Shown one piece after another: positions 44,501 to 57,067 of a stretch of 64,000 nucleotides of DNA (positions within the stretch are counted from its first letter, which is position 1; each line of letters opens with the position of its first letter). The translations under genes were made by a program, and so were the position numbers. The stretch is from Sphingosinicellaceae bacterium (GTDB lineage: Bacteria > Pseudomonadota > Alphaproteobacteria > Sphingomonadales > Sphingomonadaceae), in assembly GCA_019285715.1 (NCBI GenBank), contig CP079108.1:1131001-1195000 (forward strand), written 5' to 3'. The notes beneath the pieces were generated by a model. That model did not search any database. It had not been told where the DNA came from and was given only the letters and a program-made list of their open reading frames with translations.

Positions 44501-46342
44501 AACAGCGGCACGGTAACGGCGGTCGGTGGCGTACTGGAAACCCGTGCAATCAACGGCCCAGGCGCCATCGGCTCGACCGCGGGCGCGACCCTCGACCTGT
44601 CGGCGGCAACCGCGAGTTCGACCGCCGGCACACTGAGCAACGCCGGCAACCTCGCGATCGGGACCCACAACGTCACGGTCACCAGCGACTACACCAACGC
44701 TTCGTTCGGCTCGGGCAATGCGTTCGACAATCACGCGAATGTCAGCGGCTCGGGCCTGATCCTCGCCGCCAGCGCGACGATGGACCTGTCGGGTTCGGGC
44801 CTGAGCGGCAACACGCTGAATGTCGGCAGCGTCCGCACCGGCGGCTCCAGCTCGACCAACCTGACGATCACCAACAACGGTGTCTCGACCAATCTGATCG
44901 GCGCGGTGCAGAACGGCAATGCCCCCAGCGTCGCGCTGAGCGTCACCGACTTCACCGCGGCACATGGCGGTGGCACGGCGGTCATCGGGATCAGCTACAC
45001 CGGCCTGCTGGCGGGTTCGCTGGCCGGGCAGACGATCAAGGTCGTCAACAACTTCGACAACGTCGCGAGCAAGACGTTGAACCTCGCAGGCAATGTCTAC
45101 CAGGTCGCGCAGGCGGGCGCATTGCCGGCCTCGGTAGCGCTCGGCGCACGTCGCGTCGGTGACGCCGCGGCGACCAGCACGCTGACCATCGCCAACACCG
45201 CGCCGGTGACGCCGGGCTTCAACGAGAAGCTCGCGACTTCGGCCAGTGTCGGCGGCGGGTTCAAGCTCGACGGCGGGTCGGCGGTCAATGTCCCGGGCAT
45301 CGCCGCAGGCTCGACGGCGGCGGTAGCGCTGTCCCACGGCACCACGGTGGCGGGTAGCTTTACCGGCAACGTCGCGGTCGGCAACACCTCGCTGGCGGTT
45401 GCGGGCAGCGGCCTGTCCGATCTCGCGCTCGCCGGCCAGTCGGTCGCGGTGTCGAGCAACGTCTATGCCGCGGCCGTCGCGCAGGTCGGCAGCACCACGG
45501 TCAACTTCGGCACGGTCCGCCAGAACGGCACCGCCGCGCCGGTCCTGGTCTCGGTCGGCAACGGCGCGACCGGCGCCTTGACCGACACGCTGGTCACGAC
45601 CTTGAGCGGGCTGCCGAGCAACGTCTCGGCGAGCGCGCCGGCACCGCTCGCCGCCGGAGCCTCGACCAACGTCGCCTTCACCCTGAACACCGCTACGGCC
45701 GGCATCGTCGGGGGCAGCGGCGCGCTCGGTTTCGCGTCGCACGACAGCGAGCTCGCCGACCTCGCCCTCGGCTCGCAGAGCGTCGCCTTCTCCGGCACGG
45801 TCACCCAGCTGGCGCAGGCAGCGCTGTTCAAGAGTTCCGGGGTCGGGACGTTCGCCGGGACCGGGACCAGCTACACCCTGAACCTAGGTTCGCTGGCCAG
45901 CGGCTCGGGGAGCTACACGACCGACCTCGGCGTCACCAACACCAATGCCGGGCTGGCGTTCTCCGAGCTTCTCGGCGGTGCGTTTACGCTGAGCGCCTCG
46001 AACGGCTTCGGCTTCACCGGGGTCAGCTTCAGCGGGCTGGCGGGTGGCATGTCGCTCGCCGGGGACGTGCTCGACTTCGACACCGCCGGGCTGGCGGCGG
46101 GCAGCTACAGCCAGAGCATCACGCTTAACGCCTTCAGTCAGTTCGCCGGCCTCGGCGACTATCTTCTCGGGCCGATCACCATCAACATCTCCGCGCTGGT
46201 GACCGGCGGCGGCGGTGGCGGAGGGGGCGGGGGCACGGTCCCCGAGCCGGCGGCGTGGGCGATGATGCTGGTCGGCTTCGGTGTCATCGGCAGCGGCATG
46301 CGACGTCGCCGCAACAGCGCTATCCTCAAGGGTGCAGCATGA
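41555..46342 (+). CDS. Giant repeat-containing surface protein with PEPxxWA sorting tag
   Basis: A 1595-residue exported protein. The signal peptide follows a GTG start with AGGAG upstream (LRFGASALVIGVLLTPVTAQAG). Four long repeats of 196-198 residues follow, marked by TNNSQLR, ARIGDGGG..W/F..G.GQTVRGSG, GVNQASFTNNG and IDIDAAGGN. The second half holds domains of the choice-of-anchor D type (LNVGSVRTGGSSSTNL; VNFGTVRQNGTAAP). It ends with a poly-Gly linker of ten, then VPEPAAWAMMLVGFGVIGSG and MRRRR: the PEPxxWA-CTERM tag, read by exosortase-type sorting enzymes. It is very rich in Gly, Ser, Thr and Asn, with almost no Cys (a pair near residue 33-54), as in beta-helical adhesins. Confidence 0.9.
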   Translation: MYIDLKSLRFGASALVIGVLLTPVTAQAGVCDWAGGSGLWSDIVNWSCGNQPGSGDAAVVSAPGSNVTLLSLNASAGTLAVGAGNSVAINNTFLTIYNNAITNNGVVTLTNNSQLRSGAGIVTISGGGSVVLDSSAGYARIGDGGGGFIFGAGQAIRGSGNIGVNQASFTNNGLVSADVANGVIDIDAVAGSAGLGGAGVGTGGNAGLYNTGTLQAANGSTLALEGGLYENAATGVIQALAGSFVSLASDSRVVGGTLKSVGTGVVNAHDTIQYLNSVTLASGSKLDVSNDFVYLNTALTNNGTVTLTNNSQLRSEAATLAIGGTGTIVLNDTAGYARIGDGGGIWTLGTGQTVRGSGQIGVNQASFTNNGIIAADVSGRTIDIDAAGGNGGISGGLGADGAAGFLNASVIRATGGGIVFFESGQYDNRPGTISATGGSVIGLGSDSRIVGGTIAADTTSVVNAHDTIQYLNSVTLASGSKLDVSNDFLYLNTALTNNGTVTLTNNSQLRSETGTLAIAGTGTIALDDIAGYAHLGDGGGIWTLGTGQTVRGSGSIGVNQASFTSNGLISADVATRGIDIDAAGGNGGLSGAGVGTGGNAGFYNAATLQATNGSTLSFESGLYENAVAGLIQALAGSTVSLNADSRIVGGTLKSVGTGVITAHGTTQYLSSVTLASGSKLDVNNDFLYVNAALTNGGTVTLANNSQLRNETGTLAIGGTGTIVLDNSAGYARFGDGGGTWTFGAGQTVRGSGQIGINQAVFVNNGVISADVAAGGIDIDVAGGNAGLNGAGVGTGSNAGFYNNGTVQAAGGSALALESGLYENSVIGTFKAVGAGSSFIMNADASLANLQAGGVLDKGSYTSSTSGAASVLNLRSNASDTVAVIGSGAGSTDTVVTLDGVNSTFSVVGFSTGVVTSIDASLSKVAASGQLNLSGGRVLNIVANGGAFTNDGVVQLGGGTIGAGSYTNTGITRGNGAVTVAMTNSGTVTAVGGVLETRAINGPGAIGSTAGATLDLSAATASSTAGTLSNAGNLAIGTHNVTVTSDYTNASFGSGNAFDNHANVSGSGLILAASATMDLSGSGLSGNTLNVGSVRTGGSSSTNLTITNNGVSTNLIGAVQNGNAPSVALSVTDFTAAHGGGTAVIGISYTGLLAGSLAGQTIKVVNNFDNVASKTLNLAGNVYQVAQAGALPASVALGARRVGDAAATSTLTIANTAPVTPGFNEKLATSASVGGGFKLDGGSAVNVPGIAAGSTAAVALSHGTTVAGSFTGNVAVGNTSLAVAGSGLSDLALAGQSVAVSSNVYAAAVAQVGSTTVNFGTVRQNGTAAPVLVSVGNGATGALTDTLVTTLSGLPSNVSASAPAPLAAGASTNVAFTLNTATAGIVGGSGALGFASHDSELADLALGSQSVAFSGTVTQLAQAALFKSSGVGTFAGTGTSYTLNLGSLASGSGSYTTDLGVTNTNAGLAFSELLGGAFTLSASNGFGFTGVSFSGLAGGMSLAGDVLDFDTAGLAAGSYSQSITLNAFSQFAGLGDYLLGPITINISALVTGGGGGGGGGGTVPEPAAWAMMLVGFGVIGSGMRRRRNSAILKGAA
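41869..44110 (+). repeat. Four tandem ~590-bp repeats within the surface-protein gene
   Basis: The NNSQL codons mark the phase at 41885, 42479, 43067 and 43661, giving periods of 594, 588 and 594 bases. Copies 1-3 keep blocks of nearly identical DNA (for example the segment encoding HDTIQYLNSVTLASGSKLDV near 42360 and 42950), while copy 4 is more divergent. Such in-frame repeats allow copy-number change by recombination. Confidence 0.85.
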
Positions 46343-46737
46343 TCAAGCCACTCACCATGGTCGCGCCGGCGTTGATGCCCGACACCGAGACGACCGGCAG
46401 CACCAGGATGGACCGGAAGAGGCCTGATCGGATCGGCCAGCTCGGCGCGGTGCTGGGTGCCCTCGCGTTGGCACTTTCGGTCGCCACGGTGTTGCAGGCG
46501 AGCAGCAACGGCGATCTGCAGGCCGCGGCAGTGCAGGGCCAGGCGCAGGTCGCCAAGGGCCGTGCCCTCGCCAGTGTCGACAACGAACTCGTCGGGCTCC
46601 TCGCCAAGGCCGCCGCTGAAAACCATGACGATTCGATCCGGGCCCTGCTGGCGCAGAACGGCGTGACCTTCCGAGCCGGTCCGGCACCCACGACACCGCT
46701 GCCGCCCGCCGCGCCGACCTCCAGCGCCACGAACTGA
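46339..46737 (+). CDS. Small single-span membrane protein, paralog 1
   Basis: A 132-residue protein of unknown family. Its ATG overlaps the stop of the giant surface protein (ATGA), so translation is coupled. A basic N-terminus (RMDRKRPDRIGQ) precedes one membrane helix (LGAVLGALALALSVATVL, about 35-53). A periplasmic helical part then reads QGQAQVAKGRALASVDNEL, LLAKAAAENHDDSIRALLAQNGV, followed by a Pro/Ala-rich end. The pattern Q-G-x-A ... LAK ... I-x-x-x-L-x-x-x-G-V is shared with the next gene, so the two are tandem paralogs. Confidence 0.7.
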   Translation: MIKPLTMVAPALMPDTETTGSTRMDRKRPDRIGQLGAVLGALALALSVATVLQASSNGDLQAAAVQGQAQVAKGRALASVDNELVGLLAKAAAENHDDSIRALLAQNGVTFRAGPAPTTPLPPAAPTSSATN

Positions 46738-46747
46738 GGACCCGACA

Positions 46748-47020
46748 ATGATCCAGTTGTCCCGCCTGGGAACGCCGCTGACCGCGACCGCGGTCCTGCT
46801 CATCCTTGCCTCGAACCTCGTCCAGCTCCGGCACGGTCATGTCGAACTCCAAGCCGAACTCGCCAATCAGGGAACCGCCCTCGCCAGCAGCGCGCGGGTC
46901 GAACGGCAGCTCGATGCGCTGGCCAAGGGTACGCAGCAGCTGGCCCGAGCCGGCAATCCGAACGCTCAGCGGATCGTTGCCATCCTCCGTGAGAAGGGCG
47001 TCAGCATAAACGGCGGCTAG
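46748..47020 (+). CDS. Small single-span membrane protein, paralog 2
   Basis: A 90-residue protein of unknown family starting 10 bases after its paralog. One membrane helix (LTATAVLLILASNLVQL, about 11-27) is followed by a helical part: QGTALASSARVERQLDALAKG, RAGNPNAQRIVAILREKGVSI. Compared with the preceding protein the core from QGxA to GV aligns almost without gaps, but the long Pro/Ala tail is absent. Co-transcription with the surface protein suggests a role in its export, anchoring or folding (inference). Confidence 0.7.
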   Translation: MIQLSRLGTPLTATAVLLILASNLVQLRHGHVELQAELANQGTALASSARVERQLDALAKGTQQLARAGNPNAQRIVAILREKGVSINGG

Positions 47021-47032
47021 CCCGGCGCAGGC

Positions 47033-49416
47033 TCAGCCGGAGATCCGGCCGACTGCGGCGGGGTTGTCGCGCAACTTGAGATAGAGCTGGCCGCGGACGG
47101 GATGCGGCACGGTCAGGCTGTCACCGGGGTAGCCCTCCGGAACCTCGACGGGCTTTTCGAACCCCGGGGTTGCCGACAATGCCGCGATCAGGAACATGTC
47201 GTTGCCGGTCAGTTCGCAGGCGCCGCGTTCAGCGGGGCAGCGGAGCTGGTGGAGATTGGGGACCCGGACGAGGGTCCCGAGCGGCTGCCAGTCGCTGGCG
47301 ACCCCGTTGTGCACGGCGCGGAAGCGCAGTGGGCCGAACACCGATGGCCCGAACGCCTTGGCGTTGTCGAGTGTCGCCACCGCGACCTGCGCATCCTGTA
47401 GCGTCAGGCCGCTCGATGACGTCAGGGTCGTCGAGCCGCTGCCCGACTTCGTCGCGACCTCGACCGTATCGCCCGCGGTGAAGCTCGCACCCGCGCCGAT
47501 CCGCAGCGAGAATGTCAGCCGGGCATCGTGCGGCAGTTGCTCGGCGTCGGCCAGCTTGACCGAGACCGGCGTCGTCGCGGTCGGCACCGACAGGCTCTTG
47601 CCGATCAGCGTCACGCTTGGTCGCGGTGCGCCGACGGTGAGGCGCACCGTCGTCGTGCGACCGTCGTTGAACGATACTTTCCCGGTCGTCGACTGGCCGG
47701 ACTTCAAGGCCGTCGCCACGCCGTCGGTCGCCATGCGCAACGCGTCGCCGTCCTTGGCGCGAGCGAGGCCGCCGGGCGTGAACGTTACCCCGTCGACGAC
47801 AAGGCTCGCGACTTCGTCCAGGCGACTGCCGCCGAGTGTGCCGAAGGCATCGCCGGCGTGGAGGTCGAAGCCGGCGACCCGCGTGCGCCGCGCATAACTC
47901 GTCACGGCGACGGCGTCGTCGGGCACGCCGTCGTGGGCGACCAGCAACGTCATCTTGCCCGCATCGGCGTTCGCCAGCGGCAGCGTCAGCGCAATCGTGT
48001 CGGGACCGGTCACTTTCCATGCCACCGGCTGCACCGCCCCCGCCGCGGGCCGCAGCGATACACCGGTGACGCATCCCGCTGCGCCGCCGGCAAGCGTGAT
48101 CGGCTCGTCGCGGCCGACCACCGGCACGGTGTCGCTGTCGGCGATCTGCCACTGCCCGGGCTGCGGCGTCTGCAGGGAGAACGTCGGGCCGTCGAAGAGC
48201 TCGAAGCCCCAGCGACCGTGGAGGACCGCATCGACTGAGCCGGACAGGGGGACTGCGGCGATGGCGCCGGTGGCAACGACGAACCCGCCCTTCTCGGCGA
48301 CCGGCGTTGCCGGCAGCTCGATCGTGCGGCCATTGCTCGTCACGACCCGGAGCATCATGTCGTGCGCATAAGCGGTGGCGTAGACGAGGGGGGCACCGCT
48401 GACCGGCAGGACCAGTTCCGTGCTGCGGGCACACAGCGGCGCGGTCAGCTTCGCCGTCTGCAGCGGCGGTAGCCGCGGCGGGATGATTGCCGGCAGCGCC
48501 GCGACCAGCACCGACTTCGGGTTGTGGAACGACGGCGCGGCGTTGAGGATCAGGTTGAGCCGGTCGTCCGCCTGCGTCGCCAGTGCCGGGATGTACTGGT
48601 ATTTCGCGGTGTGAAACGAGTTGAGCACGCCGATGATGTCGCGGACCGCCGCGATGTACGGGCTGTAATAGCCGAGGCCGCCTTGCGGTGTCGCGGCAAT
48701 CTGCAGGGCGAGGTCCGATCCGGGGCCAGCCAGGGTCTCGGTGACGCCATTGCTGTGGCCGTCGTTGAGCACCAGCGAGTCCTGGTTCTGCATCAGGCAC
48801 GCGGCCTGAAGCTCGGGGACCTTCTCGAGGCAGTCCGGATTGATCTTCACCGCGAGGCTGCGCGCCAGCAGCGGCGTGATCGTCTCCAGGCGCTCCGGAT
48901 CGACGGGGTCGCGCTTGCCGACCGCCTTGAGGAAGGCGGCAAGCCGGCCGTGATCGAGCGATGCCTGGTTGAGCCCTTGCGAGGCGCGCACGAAGGCACC
49001 CGGCCGGCCGCGCACGGCATTGACCAGTGTCGAGAAGTCGCCGCCGGTCGAAGGCGCAAGGAACAGGATGACCTGCTGGGCGCCAGCGGGCACGGTCAGC
49101 TTCAGCTCGGGGGCACCCTTGCGCGTCCAGGTCTCCGACTGGAAAAACCACTTCTTGGGCGGCGGGTTGGTCGCACCGCGCAGGAAGGCGGCGACCAGCA
49201 GGTAGCGCGCCGACTGGTCAGCCGGCAGGTCGGCGCGGATCGCCAACTGGTCGCCCTCGGCGAGTTGCGGGACCTCGGCGATCGGCAAAGTCACGCCGTT
49301 GCGCCCAACCGTCACCTGCAGCGACGGCCCCGACAGGTCGAAGGGTGCCGGATCGGCCGCCGCCGCGACGGCCCACAACACTGCCATGAGCATTGCGGCG
49401 ATTTGAGTTGCGCGCA

Positions 49417-49420
<4 letters not shown>
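47033..49420 (-). CDS. Exported 795-residue protein coupled to czcA
   Basis: I do not recognise this protein. A signal peptide (1-22, AVLWAVAAAA) is followed by a long, domain-rich chain with few Cys (CLEKVPELQAAC at about 170-182, and pairs near 340, 460 and 750). No transmembrane segments follow the signal peptide. The middle and C-terminal parts look like successive beta-sandwich modules (SVTLIGKSLSVPTATTPVSV). Its ATG overlaps the czcA stop (ATGA), so it is translated together with the metal efflux system. It could be a periplasmic or surface factor of metal resistance, or an unrelated protein attached to the operon. Confidence 0.75.
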
Positions 49421-52661
<3,241 letters not shown>

Positions 52662-52665
<4 letters not shown>

Positions 52666-53810
52666 TGATCGTCTCCCGTCGCGCCCTTGCCGAGTTCGGC
52701 CTTCAGCGTGAAGCTGTTGGCCGCAGCGATTTCCTCGCGACCGGCAAGGCCGGAGGCGACCGTTACGCGGTTGCCGTTGGTGCGGCCGAGCGTCACCGGC
52801 ACGGCACGAAACCCGGTCGGCGTCCGCACGAACACCACCGGCTTGTCGTCGACGGTCTGGACCGCGACCGCGGGCACGGTGATGCCGCCGTCCCCGCTGC
52901 CGGGGAGCTGGATCGAGGCGGTCACCGCCTCACCGACGCGCCATTGCCCGGCGCGGTTATCGAGCGCGGCGATCAGCGGCACCTGTCGCGTCATTTCGTC
53001 GAGCACCGGCGAGACGAAGGTCACGCGCGCCTGCCCCGTGCGACCGGGCGCGGAGACTTCGACACGGGCACCGGCGCGGACATGGCCGGCGTCGGCGGCC
53101 GATAGCGACAGCGATAGCGAGACTACCGACAAGTCCGCGACGCGGAAGAGCTCGGCGTCCGCGGCGACAGTCTGACCCAGTGTTGCCGAACGCGCGATGA
53201 CCTGCCCGCTGATCGGCGCGCGTGTGGTGAGCCGGTTGAGCGCGCCACCACCACCGCCGGCTGCGGCGACCTGCTGTCGGGCGAGGCGCAGGGCGATGCC
53301 CGCCTCGGTCGCGGCCGTACGAGCCGCGATCAGGTCCTGCTCGGGCGAGACCCGCTCGGCGAACAGGCGCTGTTCCCGCGCCAGATTGGACCGCGCGAGT
53401 GCGGCCCGAGCGGCGGCGGCTTCGACCTCGGCATTGAGCTGCGCGGCTTCGCGGCTTTCGATGACCGCGAGCGTATCGCCGCGGCGGACGGACTGGCCGA
53501 GGTTGCGGGTAAGGCTGACCAGCCGCCCGTCGATCGCCGCCGAAACAATCTGGGTGCCCTGCGGATCGCCCGCGATGGTGCCCGGCAACTCGATCGCGCC
53601 GCCACCACCGCCGATCGCCGGCCGTACCAGCGCAATGCCGGCAGCGGTGATCTGCTGCGGCGTCAGGCGTACGACGTCCGGTGCTGACGCCGGCGCGACG
53701 TCGGCGTCCGCCGCTTTCGCCTCCGGCTTCGGTGCGTTGCCATCGCCGCAGCCGGTGGCACCGACGACGAGGGCCAGCGGCAAGACCACGCGGATGAACC
53801 TGTTGGTCAT
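52662..53810 (-). CDS. czcB: RND periplasmic adaptor, CzcB family
   Basis: A 382-residue membrane fusion protein. It probably starts with a lipoprotein signal (lipobox ATG-Cys21 in VVGATGCGDG), so it is anchored in the inner membrane. The barrel-sandwich part (VVSAAIDGRLVSLTRNLGQSVRRGDTLAV in part), a helical hairpin (about 120-175) and the beta-barrel region (ARVEVSAPGRTGQARVTFVSP in part) are in the usual order. The C-terminus KAELGKGATGDDH holds a small acidic/His cluster that may bind metal. It links CzcA to CzcC. The stop overlaps the czcA start. Confidence 0.93.
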
Positions 53811-53813
53811 GAT

Positions 53814-55064
53814 CTAGTCCTTCAGGGTCGTGACGTCGGCGGTCAGTCGTGACAAGCGCGCCCCCGCGTCGTGGAAAGCGGTCAGCGCGTCGATCACGGC
53901 AACGCGGGTTTCGGACAGGGTGCGTTCGGCATCGAGCAGATCGAGCTGGCCGAACTTGCCTTCGCGGTAGCCGATGCGGGCGATGCGTGCCGTCTCGGTT
54001 GCCGCCGCCAGCGCCGGGCCCATCGCGGTGCGCGCCGTGTCGGCGGCGTTGGCGACCTCGGCCTGGGCGTCGGCGATGTCTGCCTCGGTATTTTGCCGGA
54101 CCAGGCGGCGCTGGGCATCAACCTGATCGCGTTCGGCGCGCGCCTGGACAATCGCCGCCGTGCCGTTGCTGAACAGCGGGAACGGGATCGAGACCCCAAA
54201 GACGGCCGCGGTATCGTTGGTCGCCGCGAGCCGCCGCGCGCTGGCTGTGAGCGTCACGTCGGGGATGCGTTGGGAGCGGGCGAGTGCGACCTGGGCGCTG
54301 GCGGTGGTGACATCGGCGGTCGCGGTTGCCAGCGCCAGCGTGTTCTCGACGACAATGGGCCGCGGCGGGCCGTAACCGGCCACCGAGGTGAACCACGCGG
54401 TATCGAGACCGGCGATCGGCTGGCCGATGAGGCGCGCCAGGTTGTCGCGCGCGACGTCGAGCAGCCGCTTCGCCCGGTCCGCTGCCGTGGCGGCATTGAT
54501 GCGCAGGACGTCGGCGCGCTGCTGCTCGATCGGTGAGGCCCGACCGGCGGCCACCCTGACTTTGGCGGCGCGGAGCACTTTTTCGGCGATGGCGACCTGT
54601 TCGCGCGCCGTCGTCAGCCGGCGTTCGGTCGAGGCGGCCTCGAGGTAGGCGCGCGTCACCCTGAGCGTCAGGTCGTTCTCGGCGACCGCTGCACTGAGAC
54701 GTGCGCTGGTCCGCCGCGCGTTGGCGACGCCGAGGCGTGCGGTGCGCTTGCCGCCGAGCTCGAGCGGAAGTGCAAGGCCAACCGTGGTCTCGGCGCTGTC
54801 GAAGCGGCGATAGGCACCGCTGCCGCCGACATTCTCGGTCTCCGCGACGATCGTCGGGTTGGGCCGGAGACCGGCAACTGTCCGAGCGGCTGCGGCCGCA
54901 CGCTGCCCGGCCTCCGCCGCCTGCAGCGACGGCGAGACCGTCGAGGCCAGTGCGATCGCCTGTGCGAGGGTCAGCACGGGGCTGGCCGTTGGAATATTGG
55001 TCTGCGCCTGTGCGAGCGACGCACACGACGCCACCGCCAGACAGGCGGCGAGAAGCCGGATCAT
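53814..55064 (-). CDS. czcC: Outer-membrane efflux channel, CzcC family
   Basis: A 416-residue TolC-type protein. A signal peptide (1-21, ending LAQAQ) is followed by the two homologous halves with helical repeats typical of the family (LTLAQAIALASTVSPSLQAAE; ARTVAGLRPNPTIVAETEN in part; RIGYREGKFGQLDLLDAERTL in part). It forms a trimeric channel for the CzcBA pump. It lies 3 bases ahead of czcB and 61 bases after the small His-rich gene. Confidence 0.93.
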   Translation of the reverse strand: MIRLLAACLAVASCASLAQAQTNIPTASPVLTLAQAIALASTVSPSLQAAEAGQRAAAAARTVAGLRPNPTIVAETENVGGSGAYRRFDSAETTVGLALPLELGGKRTARLGVANARRTSARLSAAVAENDLTLRVTRAYLEAASTERRLTTAREQVAIAEKVLRAAKVRVAAGRASPIEQQRADVLRINAATAADRAKRLLDVARDNLARLIGQPIAGLDTAWFTSVAGYGPPRPIVVENTLALATATADVTTASAQVALARSQRIPDVTLTASARRLAATNDTAAVFGVSIPFPLFSNGTAAIVQARAERDQVDAQRRLVRQNTEADIADAQAEVANAADTARTAMGPALAAATETARIARIGYREGKFGQLDLLDAERTLSETRVAVIDALTAFHDAGARLSRLTADVTTLKD

Positions 55065-55125
55065 GAAATTAGCCTTTGACGAACCGAAGGGAGCCGCGCG
55101 GCGGTGGCCGGCGGGATCGGATGCG

Positions 55126-55458
55126 TCAGGCTCTCGGCGGTCGCCGGGCTGGGTCGGGCTCGGAAATGGTCAGGATGTCTGCCGGCGCGGGGTTCAGGCG
55201 ACCGGCCGGATCGAGGCGATCCGCGAACGCGAACCCGATGGCAGGCGTGCCGACGTGATGACCGTGACAGCTATTATGGTGATGGGGAAAAGCGTTGTCC
55301 GCATCTGCCGGCACCTGATCACCGTCACCGTCGACATGCTGTGCTCCGTCGCTGGACGTGACCTCGACGCAGCCGGAAATTTCGGTCGCGTGACCGATGC
55401 TCGCCCACGTCGTCACGAGGAGCATCAGGCAGGCCAGTAGGGGCATCAGCTTGCGCAC
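55126..55458 (-). CDS. Small His-rich secreted protein of the czc operon
   Basis: A 110-residue protein. A signal peptide (VRKLMPLLACLMLLVTTWAS, cleavage near GHA) precedes a short body with two Cys (ISGCVEV, NSCHG) and the acidic/His cluster DGDGDQVPADADNAFPHHHN and CHGHH, a probable metal-binding site. The GTG at 55458 gives a positively charged n-region; the ATG four codons later is the alternative. It heads the czcCBA operon. Small His-rich periplasmic proteins of this kind (CzcI-like in role) are common beside such pumps and may buffer or sense metals; this function is inferred. Confidence 0.7.
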   Translation of the reverse strand: MRKLMPLLACLMLLVTTWASIGHATEISGCVEVTSSDGAQHVDGDGDQVPADADNAFPHHHNSCHGHHVGTPAIGFAFADRLDPAGRLNPAPADILTISEPDPARRPPRA

Positions 55459-55582
55459 TGCTTGGCAACTAGCAGGTTTCGTCCGAAATGTAACGCGGCC
55501 GACACCTGTCACGGGCAGTGCCTGCTGCCATGCGCGCCCCGCATCGGCGGCTCGAACCAGTGCGCGCCATTGGCTCCCGCGT

Positions 55583-56998
55583 CTAAGCCTCGTTTGCAAG
55601 CGGCAGCGTTGCGCCCCGACCCGCGGCGCCGTCTGCACCGCGACGTTTGCGCCAAATGAAATAGGCGGCGGTCAGCAGGATCAGCCACGGCACGCCGCAA
55701 ATCCACGAGATGTTCCAATCATCGTCGAACGCCATGGTAACGAGCAGCGCTGCCAGCAATGTCAGGCCGAGGATCTGGACGTACGGGAAAAACGGCATGC
55801 GCAGCGGCAACGTCGACGGGTCGTGTCGTCGCCGAAAACCGAAGTGACTGGCCAGCACCAGCATCCAGACGATCATCGCGCCGAACAATGCGACGCCGAA
55901 CAGGTAGTTGTAGGCCTTGGGGGTTATCACCGACACCGCGGCGGTCGCGAGGATACCGGCACCCGACAGCAGGATCGCGGCGAGTGGCGTGCCGCTGGCG
56001 GTCAGGCGGCCGAGCCGCTTCGGCGCATAGCCGCCGCGCGACAGCGAGAACAGCATGCGCGAGCACAGGTAGACGTTGGTGTTCATGCTCGACAGGGCCG
56101 CGGTCAGCACGACGAAGTTCATGATCCCCGCCGCCTGACGGATGCCGCTGTCGCGGAATACCGTGACGAAGGGGCTTTCCTTGACGAGGTGTGCGCCGGT
56201 CACGGTCCACGGCACCATCGTCACCACGACGCCGAGCGCCAGGATATAGAACAGGAACAGGCGCAGCATCATCGTCCGCAGCGCCGCCGGGATGGTGTGC
56301 AGCGGATCGGCGGTTTCCCCCGAGGTCACGGCGATGACCTCGATGCCGTTGAACGCCAGTACGCCCAGCAGCACCGCCATCCACACGCCGCGCAGGCCGT
56401 GCGGCATGAAGCCCCCCGGCAGCCCGACGAGGTTGTGCAGCCCGACCGGTGTGAAGCCGATGCCGAAGACGTGCATCAGGCCGATCATGATGAAGGCGAC
56501 GATTGCCACGACCTTGATCAGCGAGAACCAGTACTCGATCGAGCCGAAGTTCTTCACGGACAGCGCGTTGACGTAAAGCAGCACGAACGCGAAGCCGACC
56601 GACCACACCCAGACCGGGCTGTCGGGAAACCAGAAGTTCATATAGGCGCCGACCGCGACCGCCTCGCCGCCGACGGCGATAACCTGCGCTGCCCAATAGG
56701 TGTAGCGGATGACGAACCCGGCCCAGGGATTGATGTAGAGTTCGGCGTATACCCCGAACGAGCCTGCCGCCGGATGCATCACCGCCATTTCCGACAGGCT
56801 GAGCACCATCACGACGGCGATCAGCGCGGCAATCGCGAAACTGACGAGAACGGCGGGCCCGGCGTAACCGATCGCCAGCGCGCTGCCGGCGAACAGCCCG
56901 GTTCCGATTGCGCCGCCCAGGCCAATCATCACGACCTGAGCCTTGCTCAGGCTCTTGTGGAGCCCGGCTTCATTCGCGGTGACGGCTGCCTCATCCAC
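55583..56998 (-). CDS. Amino-acid permease, APC superfamily
   Basis: A 471-residue transporter with twelve hydrophobic spans. The first helix carries the substrate-binding signature GLGGAIGTGLFAGSALAIG, followed by the conserved EMAVMHPAAGSFGVYAE and, in helix 6, GVLAFNGIEVIAVTSGE. These fit the amino-acid/GABA permease (AAT) group of proton symporters in the inner membrane. The C-terminus ends in a basic cytoplasmic tail. It starts with a GTG. It lies downstream of a TonB receptor gene on the same strand, separated by a strong hairpin, so it may take up the imported amino acid or its product. Confidence 0.92.
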   Translation of the reverse strand: MDEAAVTANEAGLHKSLSKAQVVMIGLGGAIGTGLFAGSALAIGYAGPAVLVSFAIAALIAVVMVLSLSEMAVMHPAAGSFGVYAELYINPWAGFVIRYTYWAAQVIAVGGEAVAVGAYMNFWFPDSPVWVWSVGFAFVLLYVNALSVKNFGSIEYWFSLIKVVAIVAFIMIGLMHVFGIGFTPVGLHNLVGLPGGFMPHGLRGVWMAVLLGVLAFNGIEVIAVTSGETADPLHTIPAALRTMMLRLFLFYILALGVVVTMVPWTVTGAHLVKESPFVTVFRDSGIRQAAGIMNFVVLTAALSSMNTNVYLCSRMLFSLSRGGYAPKRLGRLTASGTPLAAILLSGAGILATAAVSVITPKAYNYLFGVALFGAMIVWMLVLASHFGFRRRHDPSTLPLRMPFFPYVQILGLTLLAALLVTMAFDDDWNISWICGVPWLILLTAAYFIWRKRRGADGAAGRGATLPLANEA

Positions 56999-57022
56999 GC
57001 GAGGCAGCGATTTGGCTGTGAG

Positions 57023-57061
57023 TGCGCTCCCCGGCCGCGAATTGGGAAGCCGGGGAGCGCA
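57023..57061 (-). terminator. Perfect 13-bp hairpin after TonB receptor
   Basis: TGCGCTCCCCGGC (57023-57035) pairs perfectly with GCCGGGGAGCGCA (57049-57061) around 13 bases, 6 bases beyond the receptor stop. It is very GC-rich. No long U-tract follows, as is common in such genomes. It should reduce read-through into the permease gene. Confidence 0.6.
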
Positions 57062-57067
57062 TCATGG

